Source: Mauremys mutica
Lineage: Eukaryota; Chordata; Testudines; Geoemydidae
Direction of reading: 5' to 3'
Assembly (NCBI RefSeq): GCF_020497125.1
Contig: NC_059093.1
Location: 23,868,486-23,932,485 of the forward strand
DNA length: 64,000 nt
Under the pieces are notes generated by a model. That model did not search any database. It was not told the DNA's origin and saw only the letters and a program-made list of their open reading frames with translations. Positions within the stretch are counted from its first letter, which is position 1. Each line of letters opens with the position of its first letter. The translations under genes were made by a program, and so were the position numbers. Below, in pieces: positions 9,879-21,180 of this stretch.

Positions 9879-11333
9879 AAGAGGCCTTGTGTGCCAGGAG
9901 CCAATGATTCCTGGTGCTGTCCACCAGCCACATGCAGATTCCCAGAAGCTGTGGCCATTTCCTGGAAAGGTTCCTTTCCTCAGGAATCAGGAGAGAGGCC
10001 ACATCCACAGGAGCAGGCCTAGAACACACAGTCTCTGGCTGCCAGGAAGCGCTGTGGGGCCAGGTGCTGAGAAAGCCCAGAGGGGGAGCAGCAGAGATGA
10101 GGGGAAGAGAGACAGAGAAGCAATGAGGACAGAGCACAAGTGTACAGGGGGTTCGGGTCTGGCTATTGTGGGGAACTTCCCTGGTGCAATTGGCTGGAGA
10201 AAGGATCTGAGTCCCCACCCCCTTACCCAGAGGCTGCCTGACCCCAAGGACACTCTTTCTACTCTCCTCTGTGGCAGAGACCTCGTCACCCCAACAAGGC
10301 TGGGCCCAGGAATCCTGGGGGGTTTGATGACCCCCAATCTTGTCATGATCACTTGAACAGGGGCTACAGTGTCTCCACTCTGGGCACTTCCCTGACCCAC
10401 TCCTCATTGCATGTGCTTCAAGCAAACACCATTTATTACCCAGCAATCAATGTAAAACACAAGGAAAGATGGGAAAGGAAAACACGTCACCCTGTTCTGT
10501 GGTGCAGGGAGATCACAACCAGCGTCTCTGGAGGGTCAGGGCAGGTCACAGTCTCTCCCTCACATGTCCCAGGCCTCCTCCCCAGGCCCTGGCTGTGCTG
10601 CAGGGACACCACGGGCTGGACACTTGCTCTGGCAGTGGCCACATGCTCTAGGTGACAGGCCCCTTGTTCCCAGTGTCAGCCCCCATGTAGGGGATATGAT
10701 CCCCCCACCCCCAAAAGTCTGGCCTGCAAGATCTCTTGACGGGTGGCATCTCCTTGCACTGGGCCTTCTGCCCAGGGTCCCCCTCGCTCTCCCACACTGC
10801 TCACTGCACCCACCTCCAGCCCCAGTGCTGCTGCGGCTCTGCCTCCAGCTCCCTGGGCTGCTCCTCTGGCTCCGCTTGCTGCAGCTCTTCTCCCAGCACA
10901 GACCTGCTCCCTGGGCAGCTTCTACGGCTCGTGCTGCTGCGGCTCGGCTCCCAGCACAGATCTGCTCTGGTTCTCCCTGGCTGGTGCAGCTCTGCTCCCC
11001 GGCTCTTCTCGGGCTCCTGCTCTCTCCTTAGCTCCGCCCCACTCTGGCCCAGGCAGTTCCAGCTCCCACAGAGGATGGGACCCCCTGGCCTGGTGACTCC
11101 CTCATTACACTGCCTGGCCTGTCAGTGCAGCTAACTTGGAGCTTTGGCCTCTCCCCATTGCCCCTGGGGACTGTCAGTCTCAGGGTCCTGATTTCCCATT
11201 GGCCCTTCCCCCTTCTATTGGAACTGGGAAATAGCCAACTGAACCCCCACTAAGTTTTAGTAAGGGGCCAACAGTCCCTTACATGAGCCAGTCCCGTAAG
11301 GGTCACTGATGTGCAGAGAAAGCAGCACAAGCT
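9879..11333. other. no gene recognised, inside left arm
   Basis: The first part (to about 10690) mirrors 37080-37890. The stretch of about 10700-11325 is absent from the right arm; its second half copies 5395-5750. Open frames here are low-complexity Ala/Pro/Ser shadows of CTGC-rich DNA. Confidence 0.5.
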
Positions 11334-11404
11334 CGTCCCATGGTGTAATGGGCAGCACTCAGGGCTCTGAATCTTGCAATCTGAGTTCAAATTTCAGTGG
11401 GGGC
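11334..11404 (+). tRNA. tRNA-Gln (CTG), degenerate
   Basis: A Gln-family body with box A TGGTGTAATGGGCAGC, anticodon stem CAGGG/TCTTG (two wobble pairs), loop CTCTGAA (CTG) and T arm CTGAG-TTCAAAT-TTCAG. The acceptor CGTCCCA/TGGGGGC has a terminal C-C mismatch and another imperfect pair. It is the direct paralogue of the CTA-bearing copy at 5758 and the positional partner of 36993. Likely a weakened gene or pseudogene. Confidence 0.65.
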
Positions 11405-12023
11405 TTGTGGTAAAGCCCTGAAGCTCACAGTGCTCAACTTCCCTATCTCCAGCTGTGCCAGAGCAAATCTTTCCCCTTCCTGCTGGGTGACTTGCCCACA
11501 GGAGCTGGGTTGTAATGGCCAAAATTGGTTGGGGCTCTAGAACTTGTTACGCTGATGCCTGTGGTTTGACCAGGTGGTTGGGATTCTTGCTGCTTCACAT
11601 GAGGCCCACAAGTTTGACCATTTTGCTTGCAGCCACATGTTACCTCTTGTCCACCTGGCACTTGAAGGAAGGAGGGCCAGGGCCAGGCTTCATAGTCAGG
11701 GCTAGGCAGGAGGGAGGCAGAGTCCCAGGCTGGAGCCCAGCACCTCTCCTCCTCTGGGCACCTGGAGCAGAGGCGGCTGGTGCTGACAGCTCCAAGGGAA
11801 GGCTTAAAAGCCACAGAGCAACCACGGACAGGGCCAGAGGAGGGGAGAACCATGCCTATGAGTGGCCAGCAGACGGCCACCTGCTCCCTGGCATGGCAAA
11901 CCCCCACTGAAGACGTGCTTAATCCACTTGCTGATCAGGAGGAAAACCTGTCAATATCTGTGTGGGAGGAGAACCTGCTTGGCTTGGAAGGAGCGAGGAA
12001 AACGAGTGAGTGAAAAAAATAAC

Positions 12024-12027
<4 letters not shown>

Positions 12028-12068
<41 letters not shown>
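12028..12068. repeat. (GA)n microsatellite, left arm only
   Basis: About 20 GA units inside a purine-rich tract. The mirrored site in the right arm (about 36375-36390) has only a short CTCT run, so the array expanded after duplication, or contracted on the right. Confidence 0.9.
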
Positions 12069-12073
<5 letters not shown>

Positions 12074-12803
12074 AACGTGAAAGGCAGAGAAAGAAATAAA
12101 GGGAGAGAAAAAAAACATTAGAAAAAGAAGGAAAAAGGAAGAGCATGAAAGGTAGAGGGGAAAAACGAAAGCAAGAACATACAAACTAGAGAAGGAAAGG
12201 AATGAAAAAGAACGAATGAACCACAAGCGCTAGTTGAAGCTGGAATGGGAGAGTCAGAGAAAGGACAGAATGACCTGCTAAGTAAGGTTGCACCCCAGAT
12301 TCTCTATGTTGGGGGCACAGGCCTCCCATTTCCGTCCTGGCCCTGCTTGGGGGGACCATCCATAGGTGCCTATTAGAACCCCCATGCTCTGAGGAGGGGA
12401 CAAGCCCCCCCATACCCTCCCCTCGGGACACGGGCTCTCCCAATCATGACTCCCTTCCTGCACGCTTCTGGGAATGGGGGGGAAGGTGGGGGGAAGGCGT
12501 GTGCTGAGCAGCACCGTGGGTGTCTCTCTCTGGGGCGAAGGAAGAGGATATTTTTGGTACCAGAAGGAAAGAGCAGGGGGCGGGGGCGTTTGTGGAGCCG
12601 GGTTGCACACCAGAGAGAGGAACTGAACGCAGCCGAGCGTGAGCCCAGTGCCTGTTGGAGCCGAGACGTCTACACCTGGAGGACCATCTCTAGAACCTAC
12701 CTTGATGGTGCCGTCCGTCGCTGCTCCCACACGGAGCTCCCCGCCTAGATCTCCCTGGACAAGGTGAGGTGGTACATTGGCAAAGGGGGTGGTTTGAGCA
12801 GGG

Positions 12804-12807
<4 letters not shown>

Positions 12808-12854
<47 letters not shown>
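12808..12854. repeat. (GT)n microsatellite
   Basis: About 22 GT units ending GTATATC. The right-arm counterpart at 35627-35641 has about eight CA units. Confidence 0.9.
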
Positions 12855-12857
<3 letters not shown>

Positions 12858-12974
12858 CTAATTTTGGAAAGTGAAGTCACAAACTGCTGGGGCTGGTTTT
12901 CTATTGGTGTGACCGATTTTTGCAAAGCTTCCCCCCTGCCCCACATCTTCTTTTGGCACTAGGGCTTTCTGCGC

Positions 12975-13235
12975 TGCCGTTGACAAGGCAGAATCAAGGC
13001 CCCTGTTGTGCCAGGGGCTGCACAGACACAGAGACAGTCCCTGCCCCAGCTGAGATAAGACCCCATTGGGCCAGGCGCTGCCCAGACACAGCAAGATACA
13101 GGCCATGCCCCAGAGAGTTTACAGGCTCCACACCCAAAAAGTGGGAGGAGAAACAGAGGCCCAGTGTCACACAGCAGCAGTGAGAGTAGAACCCAGGAGT
13201 CCTGGCTCCTCCTGCTCTAACCATTAGGCCCCACT
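12975..13235 (+). mobile_element. MIR-like core SINE copy (left arm)
   Basis: The order of words is typical of amniote MIR-type SINEs: CTGTTGTGCCAGGGGCTGC, AGTCCCTGCCCCAG, GAGAGTTTACAGGCT, GTCACACAGCAGCAGTGAG, then GAACCCAGGAGTCCTGGCTC. Family assignment is from recollection of the consensus. The mirrored copy is at about 35045-35335. Confidence 0.7.
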
Positions 13236-13440
13236 CTGCTCCCAGAGTTGGGGACAGAACCCAGGAGTCCTGGCTTCCCAAAAGGGTGGGAGTGGGGTCT
13301 AGTGGTTAGAGGAAAGGAAGATGGGTGTCAGGACTCCTAGGTTCCAGTCCCAGCACTGGGGTTAGAGTGGAGTCTCGTACGTTAGCACAGGTGGGGCTGG
13401 GAGCCAGGACTCCTGGGTTCTTCCCATCCCCCCCGAACCA
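13195..13440. repeat. tandem MIR-tail-like units
   Basis: Alternating words CCAGGAGTCCTGGCT and GGGGTCTAGTGGTTAGAG recur in both orientations at a spacing of about 50-70 bp. They look like serial amplification of the tail of the adjacent MIR-like SINE. Similar arrays lie at 14480-14660, 15540-15690, 32220-32370, 33230-33400 and 34855-35110. Confidence 0.6.
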
Positions 13441-13779
13441 CCTTGCACAGCAGGAGGGGGCTGGGCAGGAAGTGGTGATGGGGTGAAAACTACCAAGAAA
13501 TGCAAATCCTGGAAGGAGCCTGTGCCAGGAACCGGGCGGTACAGAAACCACGGCCCCATCCCCACCTCTATCCCCACCCTTGGCTGGCACTGGATCATGC
13601 CCCATGTGCCCCCCCAATGCACCCCCTGTGAGCCCTGGGTGGCAGGGAATGGCCATGATGCTGGGCCCCCCATCTAGTTAAAGTATTCAGTGTCGCAGTG
13701 ACCCAAGGTGTGTGCACAGAATGGGGATGGAGTGTGGGTGGGCGGGGTAGATGGATGGATTGATTTCTGCATGTGTTTG

Positions 13780-13985
13780 GTTTTCTGTAAGGGTGTGTGT
13801 GTTATTACAGCTGTGGGTGTTGTGTTTGTGGCTGGATTTGTGCATGTGTTTGCATCTGTTAGGAGTTGTGTTGATGTTGACTGGATTTGTGCAGGTGTTT
13901 GTGTATATTAGCAAGTGTGTGTGTGTCTGGATTCATGCATGTGTTTGTGTATGTTTGCAAGTGTGTGTGTGTGTGTGTGTGTGCA
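13780..13985. repeat. GT-rich degenerate repeat ending in (GT)n
   Basis: Units such as GGATTTGTGCATGTGTTTG recur irregularly, then a pure GT run leads into GCACGCGCGC. The CA-rich mirror is at 33890-34130. Long open frames here are composition artefacts. Confidence 0.8.
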
Positions 13986-14826
13986 CGCGCGCATGCTCTG
14001 CTGCCCTCTTTTGGCACAACAACTGTTTCTCTGTATGTCACAGCCCCCATACTGTCGACCCCGGTGGTGATTTCCCCATGTTACAAGGGCTGGCTGGCCT
14101 GACCCTACTCCCCTCTGCGGAGTGTGGTGGGGGCTGCAGCTCACCCCCTGTGGGGCAGGAGTGCCAAGGTGCGGGGCGCTGGGCTCTGATGCACCTGGAG
14201 AGCAGCTCTGATGAGGTGGGGCAGGGCGTGTGGTGTCCGTTCTGCGTTGCCTGGTGCTGGGCCATTGCACAATCCCCAGCCACGCCGCACAGCGCATCCC
14301 GAGAGGGGGCAGGGGGCCAAGCAGACGATCCAGCACGAGGGGGAGAGGATGTGTGGTTGGGGGGAGGAAAAGCCTTGGGCTGCACTGGGGGAGTGCAGAG
14401 CAGGGGTGACACCCCAGAAACCTGCAGCAAAGGGATGGACAGGTGGGGTGGGTGGATAGAAGAGGCAGCGGGACTAAAATCTAAAAAGGGAGTGTGGGGT
14501 CTAGTGGTCAGAATGGGGGAGGGGGGTTGGTGGTCAGAATTCCTGGGTTCTATCTCCAGCCCTGGGAGGGGAGCGGGGTCCAGTGGTTACAGTGTGTCGG
14601 GGGGAGAGTCAGGACTCCTGGGTTCTCTCCCTGCCTCTGACTCTCTCTTGTGCAATCCCTCGGCATTTACCCAACTCACCAGCGTGTGGGAGCGAGGGGC
14701 TGGGGCTGGAGTGACACGGCCTAGAGTCCTGTGCTGCCCCTTTGTTACCCAACCCCGGGCAGGGTGGGGGATGGCCTGGGAGACCTGCTAAGAAAGGCGC
14801 TTCTGGTGGGTTTGTGTGTGGGTCAC

Positions 14827-14843
14827 GCTGCCCCCTGCTGGAT
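14827..14843 (-). promoter_or_regulatory. CTCF-like motif (left arm)
   Basis: The minus strand reads ATCCAGCAGGGGGCAGCG, very close to the vertebrate CTCF core. The identical motif lies in mirror orientation at 33031-33048. Occupancy is not shown by sequence. Confidence 0.6.
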
Positions 14844-15321
14844 AGACCCCCTCTAGGTCAGAACCAGTCTCAGCCCGGGTGAGACCCTGGGAGCCCAGCC
14901 CCCTCTGTCACCACGGCCATGTCTATTGGTCTTCTGGAAAGGTCCATTCTCATTGGTAGCTGTCCAGTGGCAGTGAGTTCCACAGGCCTTGGCACATGCT
15001 GTGTAGGGCAGGAGGTCCTTGTGTTGGGAGCAGTGGGAGTGAACTTTGTGCGGTTGTGTCTCTGAGCACAATTGTGGATATTCTGGTGTGTGTCTGTCTG
15101 TGTGTGATTGTGAGTATGGCTGGAGATGTGATTGTTTCTCTCTTTGCGGGTTGGGCTAGCATGCCCCTCTGGGTGTGTTGTGTGTGAGTGTTCTTGGGAT
15201 TGTGTGAGTCCCTTTGTGCATCAATGTGTGTGTCTGTGTGTGTCACTTGCTGCAGGATACAAAATCCTGCAAAGCCACCACACACACACACACACACACA
15301 CGAGAGAGCAGGGCTCAGCCC

Positions 15322-15339
15322 CGCCAGCAGGGGGCAGCA
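15322..15339 (+). promoter_or_regulatory. CTCF-like motif (left arm, second)
   Basis: CGCCAGCAGGGGGCAGCA fits the CTCF core. The mirrored site near 32565-32580 has lost one G of the run. Confidence 0.5.
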
Positions 15340-16369
15340 GGGACACACATGTCTCTTCTGGGCCAGCTTGGACAATTTCCCATCACAACCCGGCACAGTG
15401 CTGGTGCCCCCACACGGGGATGGGCAGTGACCAGGCGGAGGGGGGGGGGCAGATGTGCTGAATTCAGAAGGAAGCAATTTGGGAAAATCAGTCAAGGCCC
15501 TTAGCTGAGCTGAGACACAGACCCAGTGACCCCTGCACCACCCTGGGAGGGGAGTGGGGTCGAGTGGTCAGAGCAGGGAGGCGGCTGGGCACCAGGACCC
15601 CTGGGTTCTACCCCTGGTCCTGGGAGTGGAGGGGGTCTAGAGCAGGGGGACTGGGAGCTAGGACTCCTGGGTTCCATAGGGGAGACTGTTTTTTCTTGTG
15701 CTTCCCTCCCTAGAAATCCAAGCACAGCCCCCTAGTGGAGAGTGAGTGGGAGCGGGGGAAGTTGCTTTCCCACTTCAGAAACATGATTCAACCTCCCCTC
15801 CACCATGGGCTGTGACATCATGGACCTCCCCCAGGCAGACAGTAGAAGCCCCGCCCCCCCAGAGAAGGGGGGCGGGGGTCTAGTTGCACCCACAACAATC
15901 CCACTCATGGTTGCAAAGAAACCCCCACAGCCCCACAAACCACTGCTAGGACAGGATCTGCTGCTTTCTTTTCACCAGGAGCTGCTTCCCGCCAGGCACC
16001 ACACCCCATTCACACGCCTTTGGTCAATATGCAGCTCAGTAGCAATCACGAAGTGACTCCGGTGCAGGCACCCACCACACGAACTCCCCGCACCGAATTC
16101 TGTCCACACGCAGAGAATTCTCTCCGCCGGGCTCCTTCGGTTCCTCTCGCTGCTCTCCGCCCTGCCGCCAGACACTGCTCATCTGCATAACCCCGCCCAT
16201 GGACACGCGACACCTCCTGTCGTTTTGGTCTGCAGTGAATGAGTCGCCTGCAGAGAGTGAGCACGTCAGTACACGTCACAGCCCCAGCGCACGTCACAGC
16301 CGCCGGGCGGGGATTGTCTGTGAGCCCCGCGCTGGGGGCGGGGCTTCAGGGAGAGACCCAGCCCCATAG

Positions 16370-16882
16370 ACAGCCTGGGGCAGGGAGATATTGGGGGAAG
16401 GGATGAGGGGAGAAGGGGGAAGGGAGAGACCCAGCCCCATAGACCTGCAGGGGCAGGGGATATTGGGGTCAGGAGGGGAGAAGGGGGGTTGGCAGAGACC
16501 CAGCCTGGGGTGCAGGAGAAATGGGGTGGGGTGGAGGGAGACATGTGGGGTGGGGGTGGGGTGTGTGAAATGTTGGTCCAGGGAAACTGACTCACTCCCA
16601 GGACATCGTGTGCAGGGGGAGCACAGGGGCAGGGAGAGAGCCCCAGCCCCAGCCCCAGCCCCACAGAGCCCCAGAGGGATATTGGGGGCAGGGGAGGGGA
16701 TGGAGGGAGGAGAGACCCAGCCCCATAGACCCCTAGAGGCAGCGGGATATGGGGGGGGTAGGAGAGGGGATGGCAGAGGAGACACCCATCTCCATAGACC
16801 CCCCAGAGGCAGGAAATGAAGGGAGAAGGGGGGAGGGAGGGATCCAGCCCTATAGACCTGTAGGGGCAGGGAGATATTGGGG
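16370..16882. repeat. minisatellite, about 60-70 bp unit (left arm)
   Basis: The unit contains GAGACCCAGCCCCATAGAC, GGGGCAGGGAGATATTGGGG and AGGGGAGAAGGGG, repeated roughly seven times with variation. The array resumes after the inserted LTR (17791-17900). Its mirror is at 31080-31570. Confidence 0.85.
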
Positions 16883-17790
16883 TGTCAGAGTCTACCCTCA
16901 CTTGAAACTGGGGGGTTTCAAGGTGAGGACCCGCATGTCTTCCCCCACCCCAAAATCCTAGTCCCCTTTGCTGCCACCACCGCGGTCAATATGTGGGCCG
17001 GGACACCCGGTTTTCCCCCTGTCTCCCTTCAAAGACACTCCCTGGGGAACACAGATCAACTCACAGAGGAGGAACCTTTCCCCTCTCTTCCCTCTCTCCA
17101 GCCTGCTCCGGAGAGAGAGATACCTTGATTCAAACTCCTTGAATCTCCCACACACAGGGAAGCAGCCCACTTCCCCCCTCCCTCTCTGCTAGCCACTGGA
17201 AAGAGATACCTGATTCAAACTGCTTGAATCAAACCCAGGAGAAATTCTCTCTTCCCCCTCCCCTCTCAGCCCGGAGATAATCTGTTTTACCACTGAGAGA
17301 GTGGGTCTTAGCCCCTTCCCCTATCCACAGTAGAAGGGATTTAATCAGATCTTTATAGAAAGAATTTATTAAAAGAAAAACAAGAAAATACAGAATCTCT
17401 ATGAGTCCAAGCTGGACACTCATAGGGTATAACCTTGCTAAGTTCTGGAGAGAATCCTCTCTCTTTCTCAGTACAACCAGTACAAGCAGAATTAAGAATA
17501 ATCAATAACAAACACACAGAATTGCAAACATAGGATTATTAGATAATGACACAAAGTATCTTTCTAATACTCACTATCTTGGCTAGAAGAAATTAGTTCA
17601 GAAAGGTGGAAACTTGTAGACTTGATTAAAACATCTGGACTCTTGTAACTCCAGATGGCTAAAGACAAAAAACACAGGATCAGAGGGAAAAAGTTCCCTC
17701 CTAGAAATTTCAAATTCTCTTCCCTGATTGGTCCTTAGGTCAGGTGCCTACCAGGTACTATTTTTAACCCTTTACTAACTATTTATGACA
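16883..17790 (-). mobile_element. solo LTR of an endogenous retrovirus-like element
   Basis: This 908 bp block is flanked by the 5-bp duplication TGGGG (16878-16882 and 17791-17795). It begins TGTCAGAG and ends TTATGACA on the plus strand, so both orientations keep TG...CA. On the minus strand it starts TGTCATAAATAG and has an AATAAA-containing stretch (TTTTAATAAATTC) in its second half, which favours the minus orientation. No internal genes remain, as expected for LTR-LTR recombination. The right arm near 31110-31130 has the uninterrupted site (GATATTGGGGGCAGGAGG on the minus strand), a clean empty allele. Confidence 0.88.
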
Positions 17791-18103
17791 TGGGGGCAGG
17801 AGGGGAGACGGGGAGTTGGCAGAGACCCAGCCCGGGGTGCAGGGGAAATGGGCTGGTTTGGAAGGAACTGGGGAGGAGAAGAGACACAGGACAGGACACA
17901 TGTTGGGACAGGGAAACTGACTCACTCCGAATACATGCGGAGCAGGGCAGGGCGGAGGCAGATCATTCCGGTCCCAGGGTAATTTCGGGGGGTTCTGATT
18001 CCCCACTCATCTGGGGGGCTCCCCTCTGGGCTGAGGAGACCTGGGGTGGGGCGGGTGCAGGGGCTGTGTGTGTGTGTCAGGCTGGGGGAGCTGCCTGGGC
18101 AGA

Positions 18104-18699
18104 GGGGCTGGAACTGGGGGGGCTGCAGCAGCCCCTGGCTTGACGTGGTTTCCATCACACCCAGGGGTTACAGTTGGTTCAGTGGCTCAGCCCCCCCCCC
18201 CATACAGATTGTTCTGGCACCACGGGCCTAGGGTCACCGTCTAGTGCTCAGGGCCTGCCTGGCTCTCCTAGAGCAGGGCGAGCGCCCAGCTCTCCTGGGG
18301 CAGGGCTGGCGAGAGCTCTGGACAGATACTAACAGCGCCGGGGAGCCTGGATGAATATTAGTTGGACAGAGGAGCCTGGAGCAGTTTTATCAGAGAGCAG
18401 AAATGAATCCTGAACACAGCACTGAAGCTGCAGTGCTCAGCGCGTGGGCCTGGGTCTCCTGCACAGTCTCCCTGCACCCCCTCATGGCATAACAAGTTCC
18501 CTGCGGAGAAGCAGAGGTGCGGGAACGAGGGCTGCGGCGGGTGCTGCAGCACCTCCCTGTCTCACTGTGAAAAGCTCCAGGTGCTGTGGGAACAAAGCCA
18601 GCATTATTGTGTGATTCCAGAGAACCCCTGAGCTGTGCTGCCCCTGTGCAGTGTGAGCGGGAATTGCACGTTTTCACAATGCTTGTGAACACACCTGGG
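18104..18699. other. start of spacer, no gene recognised
   Basis: Homology to the right arm stops here. The stretch has a poly-C run at 18191-18200. No exon, RNA gene or repeat could be named. Confidence 0.4.
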
Positions 18700-18842
18700 T
18701 ACAGTTCACAGGCTTTCAGCACCCCTGACAGGCTGATTACAACACCTGCAGCCAATCAAGGCAGAGCTAATCAGGATAAAAAGGAGCTCATTCCAGTTTG
18801 TGGTGTGCGTGTGAGGAGCTGGGAGCAAGTGGTGCAAGGAGC

Positions 18843-18874
<32 letters not shown>

Positions 18875-19245
18875 TAGCTGCAGCTGCAGCTGCAGCTGCT
18901 GGAGGACTGAGGAGTACAAGTATTATCAGACACCAGGAGGAAGGTCCTGTGATGAGGATAAAGAAGGTGTTGGGAGGAGGCCATGGGGAAGTAGCCCAGG
19001 GAATTGTAGCTGTCATGCAGCTGTTACAGGAGGCACTATAGACAGCTGCTATCCACAGGGCCCTGGGCTGGAACCCCGGAGTAGAAGACAGGCCCGGGTT
19101 CCCCCAAACCTCCCAACTCCTGATCAGACACAGGAGGAGTTGACCCAGACTGTGGGTTCCACCAGAGGGGAAGATCACTGAGGTGAGCAAATCTGCCAAT
19201 AAGTGCAGGACCCACCAAGGTAGAGGAGGAACTTTGTCGCAGACT
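18700..19245 (+). repeat. LTR-like interspersed repeat
   Basis: The block contains AACACCTGCAGCCAATCA, a TATA-like GGATAAAAAGGAGC at about 18773, simple repeats, then GAGGAAGGTCCTGTGATGAGG and CACCAGAGGGGAAGATCAC. The CCAAT box plus TATA-like box and downstream leader look like the promoter half of an LTR retroelement; I recall similar repeats in turtle genomes. Termini and target duplications were not found. Confidence 0.45.
18845..18901. repeat. (GAGAGT)n followed by (AGCTGC)n
   Basis: About five GAGAGT units abut four to five AGCTGC units inside the LTR-like repeat. Confidence 0.9.
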
Positions 19246-20344
19246 CTAATTGCAGCATTTTTAAACGATCTGCATGCTGCTTGCAGGCTCCTAACACTTG
19301 CCACAGCAGCTCCTTTTAACTTCCATTCAACCACCTGTACTTATGCCGATAGGTCGACTTTAGGTCTTTAACTTTGATTGGTAGCTGAGAAGATGGTAAA
19401 TTGGAGAGAAATCCGTTCTTCATTTGCTTGTTGTTTCCTGACTTCTTTATTCATGGCCTTTTCCTTATTTCCCAGCAGATTGACTAGATCTGGGTGCTAG
19501 CAGAGGGCCCTGACGGGCTCCTTATTTTCTGATTTCTTTCGGAAGCATTGAACTTGCCAGGGCACAGTCAGATTCTGGATGCTCACGTAAATGTAACACC
19601 TCAGGCTCAGCTTTAGTTCTGTTTCTCAGCTCTTTTGGAAAATCGATCTTTAGTCTGACATGTAGCATCCTTGCATTAGGAGATGGCTAATTAAAATAAG
19701 ACCATAAACCTTGGCAATCAAATGGAACCTGAAGTCCATAGAAGAGCCAGAAAGGCCCTTGGGGAGTGGAGTGCAAGTTGAGGAAGACTTCCCTGCACAG
19801 CTTCTCTCTCAATTCTCGTTTTCCTGGATTGAGCGCAAAAGTCAGGAATCAGCTCAGGGTAGGGTTATACCATGTGTGTGCAGTGGTTAGACAAGAAACT
19901 GGACTGGTATGGAGCAAAACACTTATGTGTGCCTGATGACTGTACGTTTGAGAAGGAGCAGAAAAGAGCATTGGGGCTGCGGTATAGCGCTTGCATAGGC
20001 TTTCTTTGGCCTCTTTTGCTGTAAGAGTTAACAGTGAGAGATTGTTAGTCACAGGTCAGTGGGTGGGTTTATGCAAATTAGGAGTGTACAGGGAAACCAG
20101 CAAGAGGAAGGAGGCTGAAAGACTTCTCTGTCTTTGAACAGAATTGTGTGTTAAGGGCTCTTGCTTTGAATTCTTCCAGTGGAGTCATTTCGGGGAAGTG
20201 ATCATCACTTCGAGTTACCTAGTTATCAAAGCCTTGTGAGTGGTGTTTGGTGTGTGTCTGGGAGCTCCTCGTGCTGAAGTAGAAAGCAGTGGGGGAAGAG
20301 CGGCTGCCTAGCATCCGAGACTCACAGCATCGCTTCTTGGCTCC
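19246..20344. other. no gene recognised
   Basis: AT-richer unique-looking sequence with no coherent frame, RNA gene or named repeat. Confidence 0.4.
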
Positions 20345-20761
20345 TTAGAGCTCAGATCAAGAGAGATTGCTGTCAATTGCGCCATCCCCAGCACCGACAG
20401 CCTGCTGCGCCTGGACATCGTCGTCATGGATGAGGACCGGAAAAAGATCATCCTCGTTGACGTAATGATCCCGTTCAAGAATAGGACCACGGCCTTCCGC
20501 CAAGCCCGAGTCCGCAAACTCGAAAAGTACGCTCCCCTGGCTGACACCCTGCGAGCAAAGGGCTACGAGGTCTACACCGACGCTCTGATCGTTGGGGCCT
20601 TGGGCGCCTGGGACCCCCTTAATGAGCGCGTGCTGCGGACCTGTGGGGTGGGCCGTCGCTACGCACGGCTCATGAGATGCCTAATGGTCTCGGACGCTAT
20701 TCGGTGGTCCAGAGACATTTACACTGAGCACATCACCGGCCACCGTCAATACCAAAAGTGA
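20345..20761 (+). pseudogene. 3' end of an RLE-type non-LTR retrotransposon ORF (R2/R4-like)
   Basis: The frame carries the C-terminal part of a restriction-like endonuclease: LRLDIVVMDE followed by KIILVDVMIPF fits the PD...(D/E)XK layout, then the LEKYAPLADTLRAKGYEV, ALIVGALGAWDPLNERVL, YARLMRCLMVSDAIRWSRDI and HITGHRQYQ blocks end at TGA 20759-20761. This is the end of a single-ORF LINE with a C-terminal RLE domain. Reverse transcriptase is absent: the copy is 5'-truncated near 20345, typical of target-primed integration. The open frame continues upstream of the ATG at 20426. Proline of the usual RPD motif is replaced by leucine. Clade is inferred; a host gene is unlikely. Confidence 0.8.
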
Positions 20762-21180
20762 GCCGGCGTGACTCCATGCACCCGCAAGGGGGAAGAGACT
20801 TGTAAACTTCCCCTGTTGGACTCTATCCCCTGAGCCCTGAACCAACCAAACTGAATTCTGCCCTGTGAGGGGCACCCTATCATCATTACCCAGTCCGCTC
20901 AATTATTCACGCCCACGACTATCCATAACCTGTTTATATGAGTGATGTGCCCTCACTGCTTGCTGGCTGTACCCTGAACCCACCCACCGTATACCCCGCA
21001 TTGGGGACATGACAGACTGTGTATATGTATATGCCGTCCAATACCCAAACGCTAACATCCCCCTACAACCTGTATGTTACCCCCAATGACACAATAACTG
21101 ACGCTTCAAACACTTTGTATAGTTTATTTTCAAATATTTTCTAATAAACTTTAAATCTGTTCTTATCAGTTTAATATCTG
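20762..21180 (+). mobile_element. 3' untranslated region of the RLE-type LINE
   Basis: It follows the stop codon and reaches an AATAAACTTTAAATC stretch near 21142, after which the sequence becomes AT-rich. The exact 3' terminus and target duplication are not clear. Confidence 0.5.

Larger units (their letters stand above)
14480..15690. repeat. MIR-tail-like tandem units and flanking arm sequence
   Basis: Units at 14500-14640 and 15540-15690 repeat GGGGTCTAGTGGTCAGA and CTCCTGGGTTCT. The sequence between them is unique within the arm apart from its mirror at 32400-33230. A (CA)n run lies at 15281-15300. No gene is seen. Confidence 0.55.
6728..18103 (+). repeat. left arm of large inverted duplication
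   Basis: This 11.4 kb arm matches the reverse complement of 30812-40997 over its length with indels. Anchors (left to right arm) are: tRNA-Ser 7012 to 40637, tRNA-Lys 9795 to 37899, Gln-type 11334 to 36993, MIR-like 12975 to 35335, CTCF-like 14827 to 33048, minisatellite 16370 to 31570, and the inner edge 18100 to 30812. Around the Lys genes I count about nine differences in roughly 105 aligned bases. Private sequences include the solo LTR at 16883, about 620 bp at 10700-11325, and expanded (GA)n and (GT)n runs. Confidence 0.9.

Noticed and set aside
13751..14791. A 346-codon plus-strand open frame
   Set aside because: It runs through GT-rich simple repeats and MIR-tail-like arrays, with Val/Cys-rich low complexity; the mirrored arm does not conserve it.
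16266..16901. A 211-codon minus-strand open frame, Pro/Ser-rich
   Set aside because: Generated by the minisatellite; the right-arm copy differs in frame and composition.
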